NCBI RefSeq assembly: GCF_046244365.1
Contig: NZ_CP176395.1
Location: 8,308,001 to 8,372,000 of the forward strand
Direction: 5' to 3'
DNA length: 64,000 bases
DNA from: Paenibacillus_V sp046244365
GTDB taxonomy: Bacteria > Bacillota > Bacilli > Paenibacillales > NBRC-103111
Position 1 is the first letter of the stretch, and each line of letters opens with the position of its first letter. Both the position numbers and the translations under genes were made by a program. Below are positions 44,099 through 52,212 of this stretch, piece after piece. A model generated the notes under the pieces. It was not told the DNA's origin, ran no database searches, and saw only the letters and a program-made list of their open reading frames with translations.

Positions 44099-45937
44099 TC
44101 ACCGGTAATACTGCGCCTGGGCCTTCCACATCTCACTATACTTCCCAGGCACGCCAAGCAGTTCGTCATGGGTGCCTGTCTGCACAATTTCGCCTTTATC
44201 CAGCACGATAATCCGCTCTGCAATCCGCGCCGATCCGAGGCGGTGGGTGACGATGACGGAGGTCACCCCGCGGGAAATTTCCATGAATTGGCGGTACAGG
44301 CGGCTCTCCTCGATGGGGTCAATCGCCGCTGTGGGTTCGTCTAGGGCGATCAAGTGGTGCCGCCGGAACAGGCCGCGGGCGATGGCCACCTTCTGCCACT
44401 GCCCGCCGGACAGGTCGATGCCGCCGAATTCCCGGTCCAGCAGCGTGACAATCCCGTTGGGATAACGGGTATCTTGGCAGTCGATCTCCATCTGTGCCAA
44501 TAGCTCGGTCGCTTGCACGGACACCGGGTCATCCGTGGTATGGCGGAGCAGGCTGTTGATTTCCTCACTATACCCGCTGTCTCGCTGGGCATGCGTCAGG
44601 TCGCTGATGGCGATATTGTCCTTTAGCGTGACCTTATAGCGCATATAATCCTGAAACACAGCGGAGGTTTTATGGGTCAGCCCGGCGCAAGAGACCATGG
44701 CAATATCCCGCCCGTCATAGCTCACCGTGCCGGACTGGGGTAGATAAATGCCCAGCAGCATTTTCACCAGCGTTGATTTGCCGGATCCGTTTTCCCCCAG
44801 CACGGCGATGGTTTGCCCCGCCGGTATGGTCAGGCTAATATTTCGCAGGGAGTCGTGTTCCTTTCCCGGATAGCGGAAACTGACGTTTTCCAGTTGGATT
44901 TCCCGGTCGAGCGACAGTGGCGTGTTGTCCCCTCTACGTTCCGGCAGGTTCATAAAGGCAAAGTAGTTGCGCACATAGCCGAACTCGCGGGAAATCCAAC
45001 CGATCTCCTGCAGGACCAGGTTTTCCATCATGGAGAACATCGTATTGATGGCCGCAAACACCGCCGCGAAGGCCCCAATGGAGATGACGCCCGTCGCCGC
45101 GGCGCGCACCAGTAAATATAGAACCAGTCCGAAGCCGGCCAGGGACAGGGCCTTGCTGATCAGGTCCAGCCAAGCCCCTTTCCGCTCCGCCCGCCACGTT
45201 TCACGGCTCAACATATCTAGTGCGGCGGTATACAGGCCTTTGAAATACCCAAAGGCATGCAATACCCGGGTTTCCTTGAACAGTTCTCTCCGCCCCACAC
45301 AGTCCTGATAATAATTCGTCTCCCGCCGAATGGGCGCGGCGGCGTCCTCCAGCTTTGAGAATGCAGTCGTGCGCGCTATCTGGGTTAGGATGATGGGAAT
45401 AAACACCACAATGGGCATGATGCAGAGAATCGGGTCCAGCAGGAACAGATACCGCCCCATGATGATGAAGTTCGTCAGGTACAGAAACAGGGCGTTCATG
45501 AAGGTAAAGAAGGTTGCGAACATGCGCCAAGTGGCAAACCCGGTTTTCTCAATGGCCACCAGAGAGGCCGGATCGTCAAAGCAAATCGGGTTGAGCCGCC
45601 CGGTCTTGAGATTCAGTTTCTCTGTCAGCGTACCTGCCGACTTGGTGCGAACGATGGTAAACAGGATGTCGTGCAAGCCATTGAGGGCATGGGTCAGTAG
45701 CACCATCCCGCCCAAAAGCAAGCCGGCTAACAGGATGGGGCGAAAGCCGTCGGGCACGCCCGCCTGTGCCGTGAGGGTGTCGAAGAAGTTCTGCAATACC
45801 TTGGCAAATAGCCCGGTGATCGCCCCCTCAGCCAGCAGAAGCAGCGCGAACAGTGCCGTCATATGCCACGGAAGAGCGGATACGACCTCCCGCACAGCCA
45901 TTAGAAGATATTTGACGTCTTTCCATCCGTTTTTCAT
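44099..45937 (-). CDS. ABC exporter half-transporter (permease-ATPase), second of a pair
   Basis: 612 residues: N-terminal transmembrane domain (about 1-320, five to six segments) and C-terminal nucleotide-binding domain with Walker A GENGSGKST, Q-loop FQDYM, signature LSGGQWQK, Walker B LIALDEP and the switch His in VTHRLG. Type IV exporter of the kind that moves peptides or drugs. Its ATG overlaps the stop of the upstream ABC gene by four bases, so the two likely form a heterodimer. Cargo of the Tn7-like element. Confidence 0.88.
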   Translation of the reverse strand: MKNGWKDVKYLLMAVREVVSALPWHMTALFALLLLAEGAITGLFAKVLQNFFDTLTAQAGVPDGFRPILLAGLLLGGMVLLTHALNGLHDILFTIVRTKSAGTLTEKLNLKTGRLNPICFDDPASLVAIEKTGFATWRMFATFFTFMNALFLYLTNFIIMGRYLFLLDPILCIMPIVVFIPIILTQIARTTAFSKLEDAAAPIRRETNYYQDCVGRRELFKETRVLHAFGYFKGLYTAALDMLSRETWRAERKGAWLDLISKALSLAGFGLVLYLLVRAAATGVISIGAFAAVFAAINTMFSMMENLVLQEIGWISREFGYVRNYFAFMNLPERRGDNTPLSLDREIQLENVSFRYPGKEHDSLRNISLTIPAGQTIAVLGENGSGKSTLVKMLLGIYLPQSGTVSYDGRDIAMVSCAGLTHKTSAVFQDYMRYKVTLKDNIAISDLTHAQRDSGYSEEINSLLRHTTDDPVSVQATELLAQMEIDCQDTRYPNGIVTLLDREFGGIDLSGGQWQKVAIARGLFRRHHLIALDEPTAAIDPIEESRLYRQFMEISRGVTSVIVTHRLGSARIAERIIVLDKGEIVQTGTHDELLGVPGKYSEMWKAQAQYYR

Positions 45938-47736
45938 ATGTACCAGCTCCTTTGGCTGTCATACATGGCGTGATAGCTCGCTCGGTTCGCCATCAGCTCG
46001 TCATGGCTGCCGGCTTCGGTGACTTTTCCGTTTTCCAAGACGAAAATCACATCAGCCAGCTGGGTAGAACCAAGGCGATGGCTGATGAATAGGGTGGTGG
46101 CATCCTTGATAATTCGGTCGAACTGCTCGTAGACACGGCTCTCGCTGATGGGGTCCAGAGCAGCCGTCGGCTCGTCTAAAATCTTCAATTGCGCTGGGCT
46201 AAGCGCCGCGCGAGCCATGGCAATGCGCTGCCATTCGCCGCCGGATAGCTCCATGCCGCCCTGCTTGAGCTTCCCCAGAGGGGTGTGGATCCCGCCCGGG
46301 AGCCTGTCCACCACATCCGACAGCCCAATCAGGCGGATGACCTCCGCCAGCTCTGCCTCTGTCGCATCGGGCTTCCCCAGGCGGATGTTGTCCGCAAAGG
46401 GGATTTCATAGCGAGCGAAGTCCTGAAACACCGCTGCGAACATCTGCCTCCTTCTAGCTGGCGGGATGGCGCGTAACTCGATGCCATTGAGCAGGATTTC
46501 CCCTTCATAATCGGTATACAGACCCATAATCAGCTTGGTGATGGTCGTTTTCCCCGCCCCGTTGGCCCCGACAAAGGCGTAATGTCGCCCTTGTTCGATT
46601 GTCAAATTCACGCCGTTGAGCACATATTGCTCCGTGCCGGGATAGCGGAAGCGGACATTGTGAAATTCCAATGTGCGGAATGCACCCGGATCCAGATCGT
46701 CGGCTGATTCCGTCATATTCAGCTCTGAGAGCAGGGAGAACTTCGTTAAGTCCACAAAGAAGCGCTGCGTTTCGGCAAGGGAATGCAAGGAAGAGGATAG
46801 ATCACGGGAAAGGGTGTTGCTTAAATTGAACAATGCTGGCACCAGCGGAATAAATGTCGCTACGCCGAAGCTGCCTCGGGTGACCAGATAGGCCATGAGC
46901 AAGATCAAAATAATCGCCATGAGAGCGCTGCCGATACCGCCCAGCTTTATGATCGAAGTCTTCTTCACTGCCAGCCGAATCATCTGCCGGCGGATGAACG
47001 CATAATTTTGCGCCCATTTCGCGTTCACCTGGGGCGAGAAGTTGAATAGGAAGCGCTCCGCGGTGTATTGCCGATGTAACAATACCTCGCCCATGTTACC
47101 GCTGGCCCGGGAGTATTTCTTCCAGGATTGACTGTTGTCGTAACTGCGCTCGCCCAGCCTATAGGACAAAAACAACATAGGCACGGCAATGACCACCATC
47201 ACAAGCCCCAACCACCAGATCTGCAAGGATAAGACGGCGACCACGCTGAACACATTGATGATAATTTGCAGCAGCCGCCCGCTCTGCTCGAACATCTCGC
47301 TGAACTTTTCTTCCATGTAGACGTTGTTTTTCTGGAAATTCAAGGTCAGCCGACCGATGATGTCCCACACCGCGGGGGATTCGATGTGAACATACTCCAA
47401 GCGGTTTAATTTCTCCAGATACGCCACACGCAGCGTCCCACGCAACTTCATCTGCAAACGCAAATGGATAAACTGCCGCAGTGGTGTCAGGAGCAATTGT
47501 AAAAGCATCAAGGAAAACATGGTCAGCGCCGGGATGAGCAGCGGCGCCATCCCCCCGGCGATGGCTAACGTAGCCTGCACGGCTTGAATGAAGGCGGCAA
47601 TCGCCAGAATCTGCAACGAGGGCGTCAGTGCAATAACCACTGTGAGCAGCAGGTACAACCCTGCCCAAAGCGGTGTGACCTTCAGCGGTACCCGAATGGC
47701 ATCCGCGCTGTGGAACTTGCGGTTAAATGCAAACAT
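45934..47736 (-). CDS. ABC exporter half-transporter (permease-ATPase), first of a pair
   Basis: 600 residues: transmembrane domain then nucleotide-binding domain with GANGAGKTT, FQDFARY, LSGGEWQR, LKILDEPT and ISHRLG. Promoter 36 bp upstream, AGGGGG before the ATG. Both partners keep the catalytic Glu after Walker B, so both sites could hydrolyse ATP. Substrate unknown; exporters of this size, alone with no biosynthetic genes, often serve peptide-antibiotic immunity or drug efflux. Confidence 0.88.
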   Translation of the reverse strand: MFAFNRKFHSADAIRVPLKVTPLWAGLYLLLTVVIALTPSLQILAIAAFIQAVQATLAIAGGMAPLLIPALTMFSLMLLQLLLTPLRQFIHLRLQMKLRGTLRVAYLEKLNRLEYVHIESPAVWDIIGRLTLNFQKNNVYMEEKFSEMFEQSGRLLQIIINVFSVVAVLSLQIWWLGLVMVVIAVPMLFLSYRLGERSYDNSQSWKKYSRASGNMGEVLLHRQYTAERFLFNFSPQVNAKWAQNYAFIRRQMIRLAVKKTSIIKLGGIGSALMAIILILLMAYLVTRGSFGVATFIPLVPALFNLSNTLSRDLSSSLHSLAETQRFFVDLTKFSLLSELNMTESADDLDPGAFRTLEFHNVRFRYPGTEQYVLNGVNLTIEQGRHYAFVGANGAGKTTITKLIMGLYTDYEGEILLNGIELRAIPPARRRQMFAAVFQDFARYEIPFADNIRLGKPDATEAELAEVIRLIGLSDVVDRLPGGIHTPLGKLKQGGMELSGGEWQRIAMARAALSPAQLKILDEPTAALDPISESRVYEQFDRIIKDATTLFISHRLGSTQLADVIFVLENGKVTEAGSHDELMANRASYHAMYDSQRSWYI

Positions 47737-47771
47737 ACGATCCCCCTACTATTCATTTTCAAATTGGAATA

Positions 47772-47800
47772 ATTATACACGGGTGGATAGTTGTTGTAAA
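47772..47800 (-). promoter_or_regulatory. Sigma-A promoter of the ABC exporter pair
   Basis: On the minus strand TTTACA (47800-47795), 17-bp spacer, TATAAT (47777-47772). Confidence 0.82.
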
Positions 47801-47877
47801 TAAAAATCGCAGGGGCGACCTTCAATGCCCTTGCAGTTAAAAGTGGGAGGACACAGCTTGGACGCCGAACTAGCGCA

Positions 47878-48090
47878 TTAGCTGTTCGGTTGGACCTCCA
47901 AATCCACCATGCTGCTAAGCGCGAGATACTCGATATAAAGCTCATAATGCATGATTTCGGATTCCGCATCCGCAATAATTTTAGAAAAGCCTACGCTATT
48001 ATCCGTATGAGCCCAAGCACCTGTAGGAAATAACCACAATCCCAGACAAAAAACCAACAAAACGCAAATTCGTAAGTTGGTTACTTTCAA
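47878..48090 (-). pseudogene. 5' remnant of a HupE/UreJ-like membrane protein gene
   Basis: TTG start with GAGG eight bases upstream gives a signal sequence (LRICVLLVFCLGLWLF, ending GAWAH) and then about 45 residues (HTDNSVGFSKIIADAESEIM, YELYIEYLALSSMVDLEV) like the extracellular start of HupE/UreJ-2 proteins. The normal multi-spanning domain is missing; the frame stops at 47878. Probably cut when the exporter genes were joined in. Confidence 0.5.
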
Positions 48091-48099
48091 TGTTCGCAC

Positions 48100-48432
48100 C
48101 TCATCTCTTCTGTATAGAGCGGCTCATTACCCATGCAAAAAAAGAGAAAGCCAAACAACAAACTAAGGCATGTTACTGCCCGTTTATTGTTTAGAGCTTC
48201 CTCTTGGTCACTCACTCCAAACTGCGGATTATGAAATTATACCTATTAAAAGGTGCAAGGCAGGTCTTGAAACATTAGGTTCAAAGGAACTGTATCTCGG
48301 ACTAACAGGGAAATCGCACCGGCATGCAGCCCTACGATCGAGTTCGATATCCTCCGGCTGATATTCCTTATTATGAACAGAAAATGTTCTAAGAGTATTA
48401 ACTACACATATCAGCTCCAAAATACAAAAATA
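48100..48432. other. Intergenic cargo DNA, no gene seen
   Basis: Open frames on both strands lack ribosome binding sites and family features. It contains ACTGCCCGTT at about 48175, which resembles one arm of the attC-like sites, but no partner arm. Confidence 0.4.
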
Positions 48433-48459
48433 CCCCGTAATTAAAGAATTACGGGGTTT
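48433..48459. terminator. Hairpin inside the right end of the Tn7-like element
   Basis: CCCCGTAATT-AAAG-AATTACGGGG followed by TTT, and by TATTTTTG on the other strand; bidirectional terminator just inside the TnsB-like sites. Confidence 0.82.
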
Positions 48460-48579
48460 GAGCTTCTTGATGTCGTGTACTTGTGAGCAATGCCGAAACA
48501 CCAAGTAGTCTAATACTTTATTTTCTCAGTCTATAACTTTATTTTCCCAGTCTAATACTTTATTTTCTTTTAACAATTA

Positions 48580-48745
48580 TGTTCAGTGACATTAAAGTTG
48601 GTTTCTATAAATCCAGTCATATCAAGGCTTTTCCTAAAAATACGTTTGTTCATGAGTTACAATAAAGTTGGTTGCAGTGAATCCAGTAGAAATTAACAAT
48701 TACAATAAAGTTTGTACCTGTATATGACAAAAAAGTTTGGTCAGA
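48580..48745 (+). mobile_element. Left end of a second Tn7-like element (family 2)
   Basis: TGT-N8-ATTAAAGTTGG at 48580, then AATAAAGTTGG at 48661, AATAAAGTTTGTACCTG at 48704 and a weaker AAAAAGTTTGG at 48730. First-to-second spacing (70 bp) equals that of the two family 1 left ends. Its TGT overlaps the last base of the target duplication of the 42046 element, so that element inserted exactly at this terminus. The right end is not found in the window. Confidence 0.65.
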
Positions 48746-48760
48746 ATGCGAAAATCAGAT

Positions 48761-49261
48761 TTACAAGTACTCTATGCTATGCTCTGTAAGTTGGACCGGC
48801 CCACCATTACTTCTAAAAACAGTAATGCTAACGGAGTAAGTATTATTAGGATCGCCTCCAATAATAAATAAAATCGGCTCTGGGCAATGATAGGATTTAT
48901 CTTTAGATATTTCTTGCATTTGGTTAATATCCACTGGACTCATTTCACTTGAAGAAAACGGGTGGAAATGCCACTCTCCAAGATAATAGGCTTTTTCTTC
49001 ATCCCATTTTTCTTTAAGCCAACTTTTGAGTCCTTTAATCCCACGATGGAATCTAGCTCGCATATGCCTGGAATCTTCCGGGGCAATACTACCTCCAACA
49101 ATAACTGCTTTCTTTAATGAGTCATCATAGTACCCAGCAAGAATTCCACCTGTTTCATATTTTCCGTAAGAAGAACATTCTTTAAGCATTTCATTCAATA
49201 TCGTTTCGTCAAATTCAACTTCGAGTCCCCGTTCAGGGTTTCGATATCTGTGTAACAGCAT
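48761..49261 (-). CDS. JAB/MPN-domain metalloprotease-like protein
   Basis: 166 residues of the JAMM isopeptidase fold: early Glu in ETGGILAG and the metal motif HFHPFSSSEMSPVD (H-x-H-x7-S-x2-D), so zinc binding is intact. Such proteins remove ubiquitin-like modifiers from targets or process their C-termini; bacterial examples pair with E1-like enzymes in anti-phage operons (type II CBASS Cap3, Bil). Its ATG directly follows the stop of the E1-like gene (TAG-ATG). Strongly A+T-rich. Confidence 0.85.
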   Translation of the reverse strand: MLLHRYRNPERGLEVEFDETILNEMLKECSSYGKYETGGILAGYYDDSLKKAVIVGGSIAPEDSRHMRARFHRGIKGLKSWLKEKWDEEKAYYLGEWHFHPFSSSEMSPVDINQMQEISKDKSYHCPEPILFIIGGDPNNTYSVSITVFRSNGGPVQLTEHSIEYL

Positions 49262-50248
49262 CTAGAACTCCTCTCGTTGTTTCAATAAAACTCCTGCCGG
49301 CAACCCATTCAATTGTTGTTGTTCATAAACTGCGAATATACTTGGCCCCAGATTATTCGGCCACCAAGATTCCAATTCTTTAACCGCTAATCCTGCCATT
49401 GTCCATATGTCATCAAGACGAGCTGGAAACAATGGATGATAGCACCCGATCCCTTCTCTAGGAAAAACAACGTTTTGGTTCTCCGATTTTTCAAGTCTAA
49501 TCCAGGGTTGCAGAAATTCAAAAAAATCCTTTTTTGGGAAGGGATTTTTATTGGATAGTAAAATAAACATTCTTCTCGCGCCGAACCCAAGAGATATAGA
49601 TACAAATCTCTTGGGAACAGTCCAGTCAAACGAATATAAGTAATCTATTACTGCATCGCTACCCGTTGTATCAATAATAACGTCATGTTCTTCAAGATAA
49701 TCAATTTCATCATCACTTAAATCGGGAAATGAGCTTGTGAATGAACTTGAGCTAATATGTAAGTTATTATTAATCAGTTTTCGAGATAGGGCAGTTGCTT
49801 TATTTTGGTTCAATTCGCCTAAACCAAGCATGTGCCTAGATAAGTTGCCAATCTTTATTTTATCCCCATCACAAATAGTAAGATGAGATACTCCAGTACG
49901 CGAAAGTAATTCCCCTATAGCCGAGCCTAAAGCTCCTGCACCCAGTAAGAACACTTTATCTTGCTGAATTTTTTTGTTTAAGCTACCTCTACTTAGAATA
50001 GCCTCTCTGCTCCAATTTTCAGTGCGAAGATACTTGATTCTCTTTTTTGAATTTAGTTCATTTAATCGATCTCTAGAAAAGTAATAATCGTTTTCATGTC
50101 TAAATCCCTTTATTTTCTTTGCCCTTTTTGTTAATTGAGAAAGTTCCAAAGCGATCCAGTGAATAATCGAATTCCCTTGCCCGACAATTTCAGGTATTGG
50201 GAATCCAATTAAAATAAAATTACGATCCTGTTTTCTAAAGATATGCAT
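49262..50248 (-). CDS. ThiF/E1-like adenylyltransferase, N-terminally truncated
   Basis: 328 residues. Rossmann ATP-binding LLGAGALGSAIGELLSRTG at about residue 100, then CDGDKIKIGNLSRH (conserved Asp and Arg of E1 enzymes). The frame remains open upstream of the ATG through about 17 codons (GDENRIDLWKEIYGL), reading like continuing protein until it meets the end of the acetyltransferase fragment. So the 5' part is missing; the lost region may have been an E2-like or other N-terminal domain. Stop of the fragment and this ATG overlap as TAATG. Partner of the JAB gene. Confidence 0.78.
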   Translation of the reverse strand: MHIFRKQDRNFILIGFPIPEIVGQGNSIIHWIALELSQLTKRAKKIKGFRHENDYYFSRDRLNELNSKKRIKYLRTENWSREAILSRGSLNKKIQQDKVFLLGAGALGSAIGELLSRTGVSHLTICDGDKIKIGNLSRHMLGLGELNQNKATALSRKLINNNLHISSSSFTSSFPDLSDDEIDYLEEHDVIIDTTGSDAVIDYLYSFDWTVPKRFVSISLGFGARRMFILLSNKNPFPKKDFFEFLQPWIRLEKSENQNVVFPREGIGCYHPLFPARLDDIWTMAGLAVKELESWWPNNLGPSIFAVYEQQQLNGLPAGVLLKQREEF

Positions 50249-50568
50249 TAAACCGTAGATCTCTTTCCAAAGGTCAATCCGATTTTCATCCCCCTATATT
50301 CAGCTAAAACAAATATCTCTTCGACGTAACTTATTAAACCATTAGCGTAAAAAGTTGAGTGATGAAATGCCAATACATATCCAATTATTATTGATTCCGA
50401 TTCTGCAATAAGTAAATCAGCATTTGTATTACTCAAGATTTCTTGATAAGTTCTCGAAAAATCCCCTTTATTAAGTTTAAAACTTGTCGCAAGTTTTGCA
50501 GCCAATTCAAACAATTCCTCTTCATCTTGCATAGATGCCACTCTATATTTTATTCTCACTCCAGTCAT
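50248..50568 (-). pseudogene. GNAT acetyltransferase, C-terminally truncated
   Basis: About 106 residues: RVASMQDEEELFELAAKLAT, ADLLIAESESIIIGYVLAFH, then YVEEIFVLAEYRGMKIG, the start of the acetyl-CoA loop. After that the sequence departs from the family (LTFGKRSTV-stop), so the CoA-binding helix and C-terminal strands are gone. The break coincides with the 5' truncation of the E1-like gene, pointing to one deletion joining the two. Start uncertain: ATG at 50568 or GTG at 50559. Confidence 0.7.
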
Positions 50569-50632
50569 CCTTTCTTGGTTCTCATTAAAGCAAAAGGAGC
50601 CCGCCTGCAAAGCGTTCTTGCAATATCGTAAA

Positions 50633-51082
50633 TCAACTTGCATGATCCTGAGCTGTAATATTTGCTTCAAAAAAGTTTTCCTTATGAATTGGAGCGTCCG
50701 CCATTCTTCTTAGCAGCGCAAGCTGGCCGATATGTGTCATAACATCGGATAATGGACCTTGCAATAACTTTTCCGCTATTTTTTCCCTATCTGGCAAACC
50801 CATCGCTATTGCCTTATCAAGTATTCCTACAATCTTATAAAACCGGTTGATTTCTTCTTCCCATGTTCCTATCTCCAGTTCTTCAATTTGATCGTAATGG
50901 TGGAACACGGAGTGAGCACATGTAAGCACGAAGGAAATATGGGATAATATAACGATTGGTTTTCGAACTCCCTTGCCAATCTCCAAATTCGGGTAATCAT
51001 CGGGGGCGTTCAGAATGGCTTTCTCCAATCGGTAAATCATTGTGGCTACGTAGTGACGTAATATACTTTCCACAGGCGACAC
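50633..51082 (-). CDS. DinB-like four-helix-bundle protein
   Basis: 149 residues, all helical; IVILSHISFVLTCAHSVFHH and VMTHIGQLALLRRMADAPI carry the histidines expected of DinB/DUF664 metal sites. Function unknown. No attC-like unit on either side. Lies 22 bp after the methyltransferase gene on the same strand. Confidence 0.7.
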   Translation of the reverse strand: MSPVESILRHYVATMIYRLEKAILNAPDDYPNLEIGKGVRKPIVILSHISFVLTCAHSVFHHYDQIEELEIGTWEEEINRFYKIVGILDKAIAMGLPDREKIAEKLLQGPLSDVMTHIGQLALLRRMADAPIHKENFFEANITAQDHAS

Positions 51083-51103
51083 CTAGCCTTCCATACAAAA
51101 TTT

Positions 51104-51934
51104 TTAACACTGTTTTTTCCCGAAAGAATACATAAATGAACATGAATCATAACGGTGAGGGTAGCGACAAAATGTGGGAATAATACTATCCACAATCTCC
51201 ACTCGTTCTTCTTCTGAGAGCAATCCAGTCGTTACAAGGCGCTTTGCATTATCGTTTCCTAATGCTAATTTAATTAATATAGGCATCTCCTCGTCCTCTC
51301 TATTTTTCATGATATAGTCGCTTGTTTGAATGATCACTTTAACATCCTGCAGGTTCTCGGAAACAAAATAAGAATAGAGCTTCCTGCCAATTGTACGGTC
51401 TGTGCCATTAATACGTGCGTATTCGATATGTGCATTAATCAGTTTAGAAAGTTCCAAACCAAACGGATGGAAAACTTGGGTACCATCATCAATTTCCACT
51501 ACACAAACTACCCCACCCGGCTTGCACACCCTTGTCATTTCTTTAATGATTTCTTGCGGCCTAGGATTGTGCATTAAAACAAGGCGAGTATATATAAAGT
51601 CAAATGTATTGTCACTAAACGGCAGACTGTTTGCAATGGCATGAACGAATTTAATGCCCTCATTCCCCAAGAACTTACTTTGTGCTGCTTCTAGGATTTT
51701 AACACTGTTATCTATTCCAATAATGGAAATATCGGGTAAATACTTAGAGAATAACTCGATCATCGTTCCAGTGCCACACCCTACGTCAAGAACGTTCTTT
51801 GCACCATATAGACCGTTTTCGAAAAATAAACGTACTAGTGCTTCCGAGTGACTGCCGACATTCGCTGTTAATCTCTTAATTTCAGATTTCATTTGTTCTT
51901 GATCAAAACGATCAAACTGATAGGATACATTCAT
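51104..51934 (-). CDS. Class I methyltransferase with attenuator leader
   Basis: 276 residues: motif I VLDVGCGTGTMIELF, motif II IIGIDNSVKIL, motif IV DFIYTRLVLMHNPRP. Small-molecule methyltransferase of the Methyltransf_11 type. ATG at 51932-51934 is chosen because AAGGAGG is nine bases away; an ATG two codons earlier is too close. Upstream is a promoter, a 16-codon leader peptide and a terminator hairpin, the arrangement of ribosome-mediated attenuation used by many antibiotic-resistance genes. That suggests the enzyme acts in defence against a translation inhibitor, or modifies one; this is inference. Confidence 0.82.
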   Translation of the reverse strand: MNVSYQFDRFDQEQMKSEIKRLTANVGSHSEALVRLFFENGLYGAKNVLDVGCGTGTMIELFSKYLPDISIIGIDNSVKILEAAQSKFLGNEGIKFVHAIANSLPFSDNTFDFIYTRLVLMHNPRPQEIIKEMTRVCKPGGVVCVVEIDDGTQVFHPFGLELSKLINAHIEYARINGTDRTIGRKLYSYFVSENLQDVKVIIQTSDYIMKNREDEEMPILIKLALGNDNAKRLVTTGLLSEEERVEIVDSIIPTFCRYPHRYDSCSFMYSFGKKQC

Positions 51935-51951
51935 CTCCATAAGCCTCCTTA

Positions 51952-51987
51952 AATTAAAAGAGGCAAGGGGATATCTCCCCTTACCTC
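51952..51987 (-). promoter_or_regulatory. Attenuator terminator in the methyltransferase leader
   Basis: On the minus strand GAGGTAAGGGG-AGATAT-CCCCTTGCCTC followed by TTTT, between leader peptide and gene. Upstream GTGCGCCTGGGCAGAGG could form a competing structure. Confidence 0.75.
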
Positions 51988-52004
51988 TGCCCAGGCGCAC
52001 GGCT

Positions 52005-52055
52005 TTATGAATATGTGCTCCCTCGTGGGTCTCCACGTTTACGCCAGTAACACAT
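52005..52055 (-). CDS. Leader peptide MCYWRKRGDPRGSTYS
   Basis: 16 codons starting about 14 bp after the predicted transcription start and ending 18 bp before the attenuator hairpin. Arg-rich, with Trp, Tyr and Pro. No good ribosome binding site is visible, so it may be translated from a near-leaderless start. Stalling on this frame could block formation of the terminator. Confidence 0.5.
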   Translation of the reverse strand: MCYWRKRGDPRGSTYS

Positions 52056-52072
52056 ACCAAATAATTACATCT

Positions 52073-52102
52073 ATTATAGTCTGAAAATTGAAATTACAGC
52101 AA
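52073..52102 (-). promoter_or_regulatory. Sigma-A promoter of the methyltransferase
   Basis: On the minus strand TTGCTG (52102-52097), 18-bp spacer, TATAAT (52078-52073). Confidence 0.8.
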
Positions 52103-52117
52103 GTATTTTTTATTGCG

Positions 52118-52212
52118 CAATTCTGCCCGTTAGTTGAGAAACGGCAGCCGATCGTTCTGGCCGGCTGCCGTCATATATGTATTGAGCTCTTGTACCCGTT
52201 AATTTAGCGACC
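52118..52212 (-). repeat. attC-like site (unit 5)
   Basis: In gene direction CGCTAAATTAAC-GGGTAC-AAGAGCTCAA, hairpin ACGGCAGCCG/CGGCTGCCGT, CTCAACTAAC-GGGCAG-AATTGCGC. Outer arms pair CGC-AATT with AATTGCG. The central hairpin is identical to that of unit 7. Confidence 0.8.

Larger units (their letters stand above)
42046..48575 (+). mobile_element. Complete non-autonomous Tn7-like transposon, 6.5 kb
   Basis: Left end TGT-N8-AATAAAGTATTAGACTG at 42046 with further sites near 42125 and 42181. Right end has three sites AGTCTAATACTTTATTTT type at 48507, 48528 and 48549 (exact 21-bp period) and ends ACTTTATT-N8-ACA at 48575. The flanking five bases are ATTAT on both sides (42041-42045 and 48576-48580), the target duplication length of Tn7. 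The sites resemble Tn7's own (AATAAAGTCTTAAACTG). Cargo: an ABC exporter pair, a truncated membrane-protein gene, and an IS256-family insertion. No tnsA, B, C, D or E, so it must move with proteins supplied elsewhere. Confidence 0.85.

Noticed and set aside
47682..47975. Leftward open frame overlapping the exporter promoter
   Set aside because: It covers the promoter and the end of the HupE-like remnant in another frame; no start signals.
48170..48200. ACTGCCCGTT near 48175 as another attC-like site
   Set aside because: Only one arm-like segment, with no hairpin or opposite arm.
48229..48504. Leftward open frame of 91 codons at the right end of the Tn7-like element
   Set aside because: Overlaps the terminator hairpin, has no ribosome binding site and no recognisable domain.
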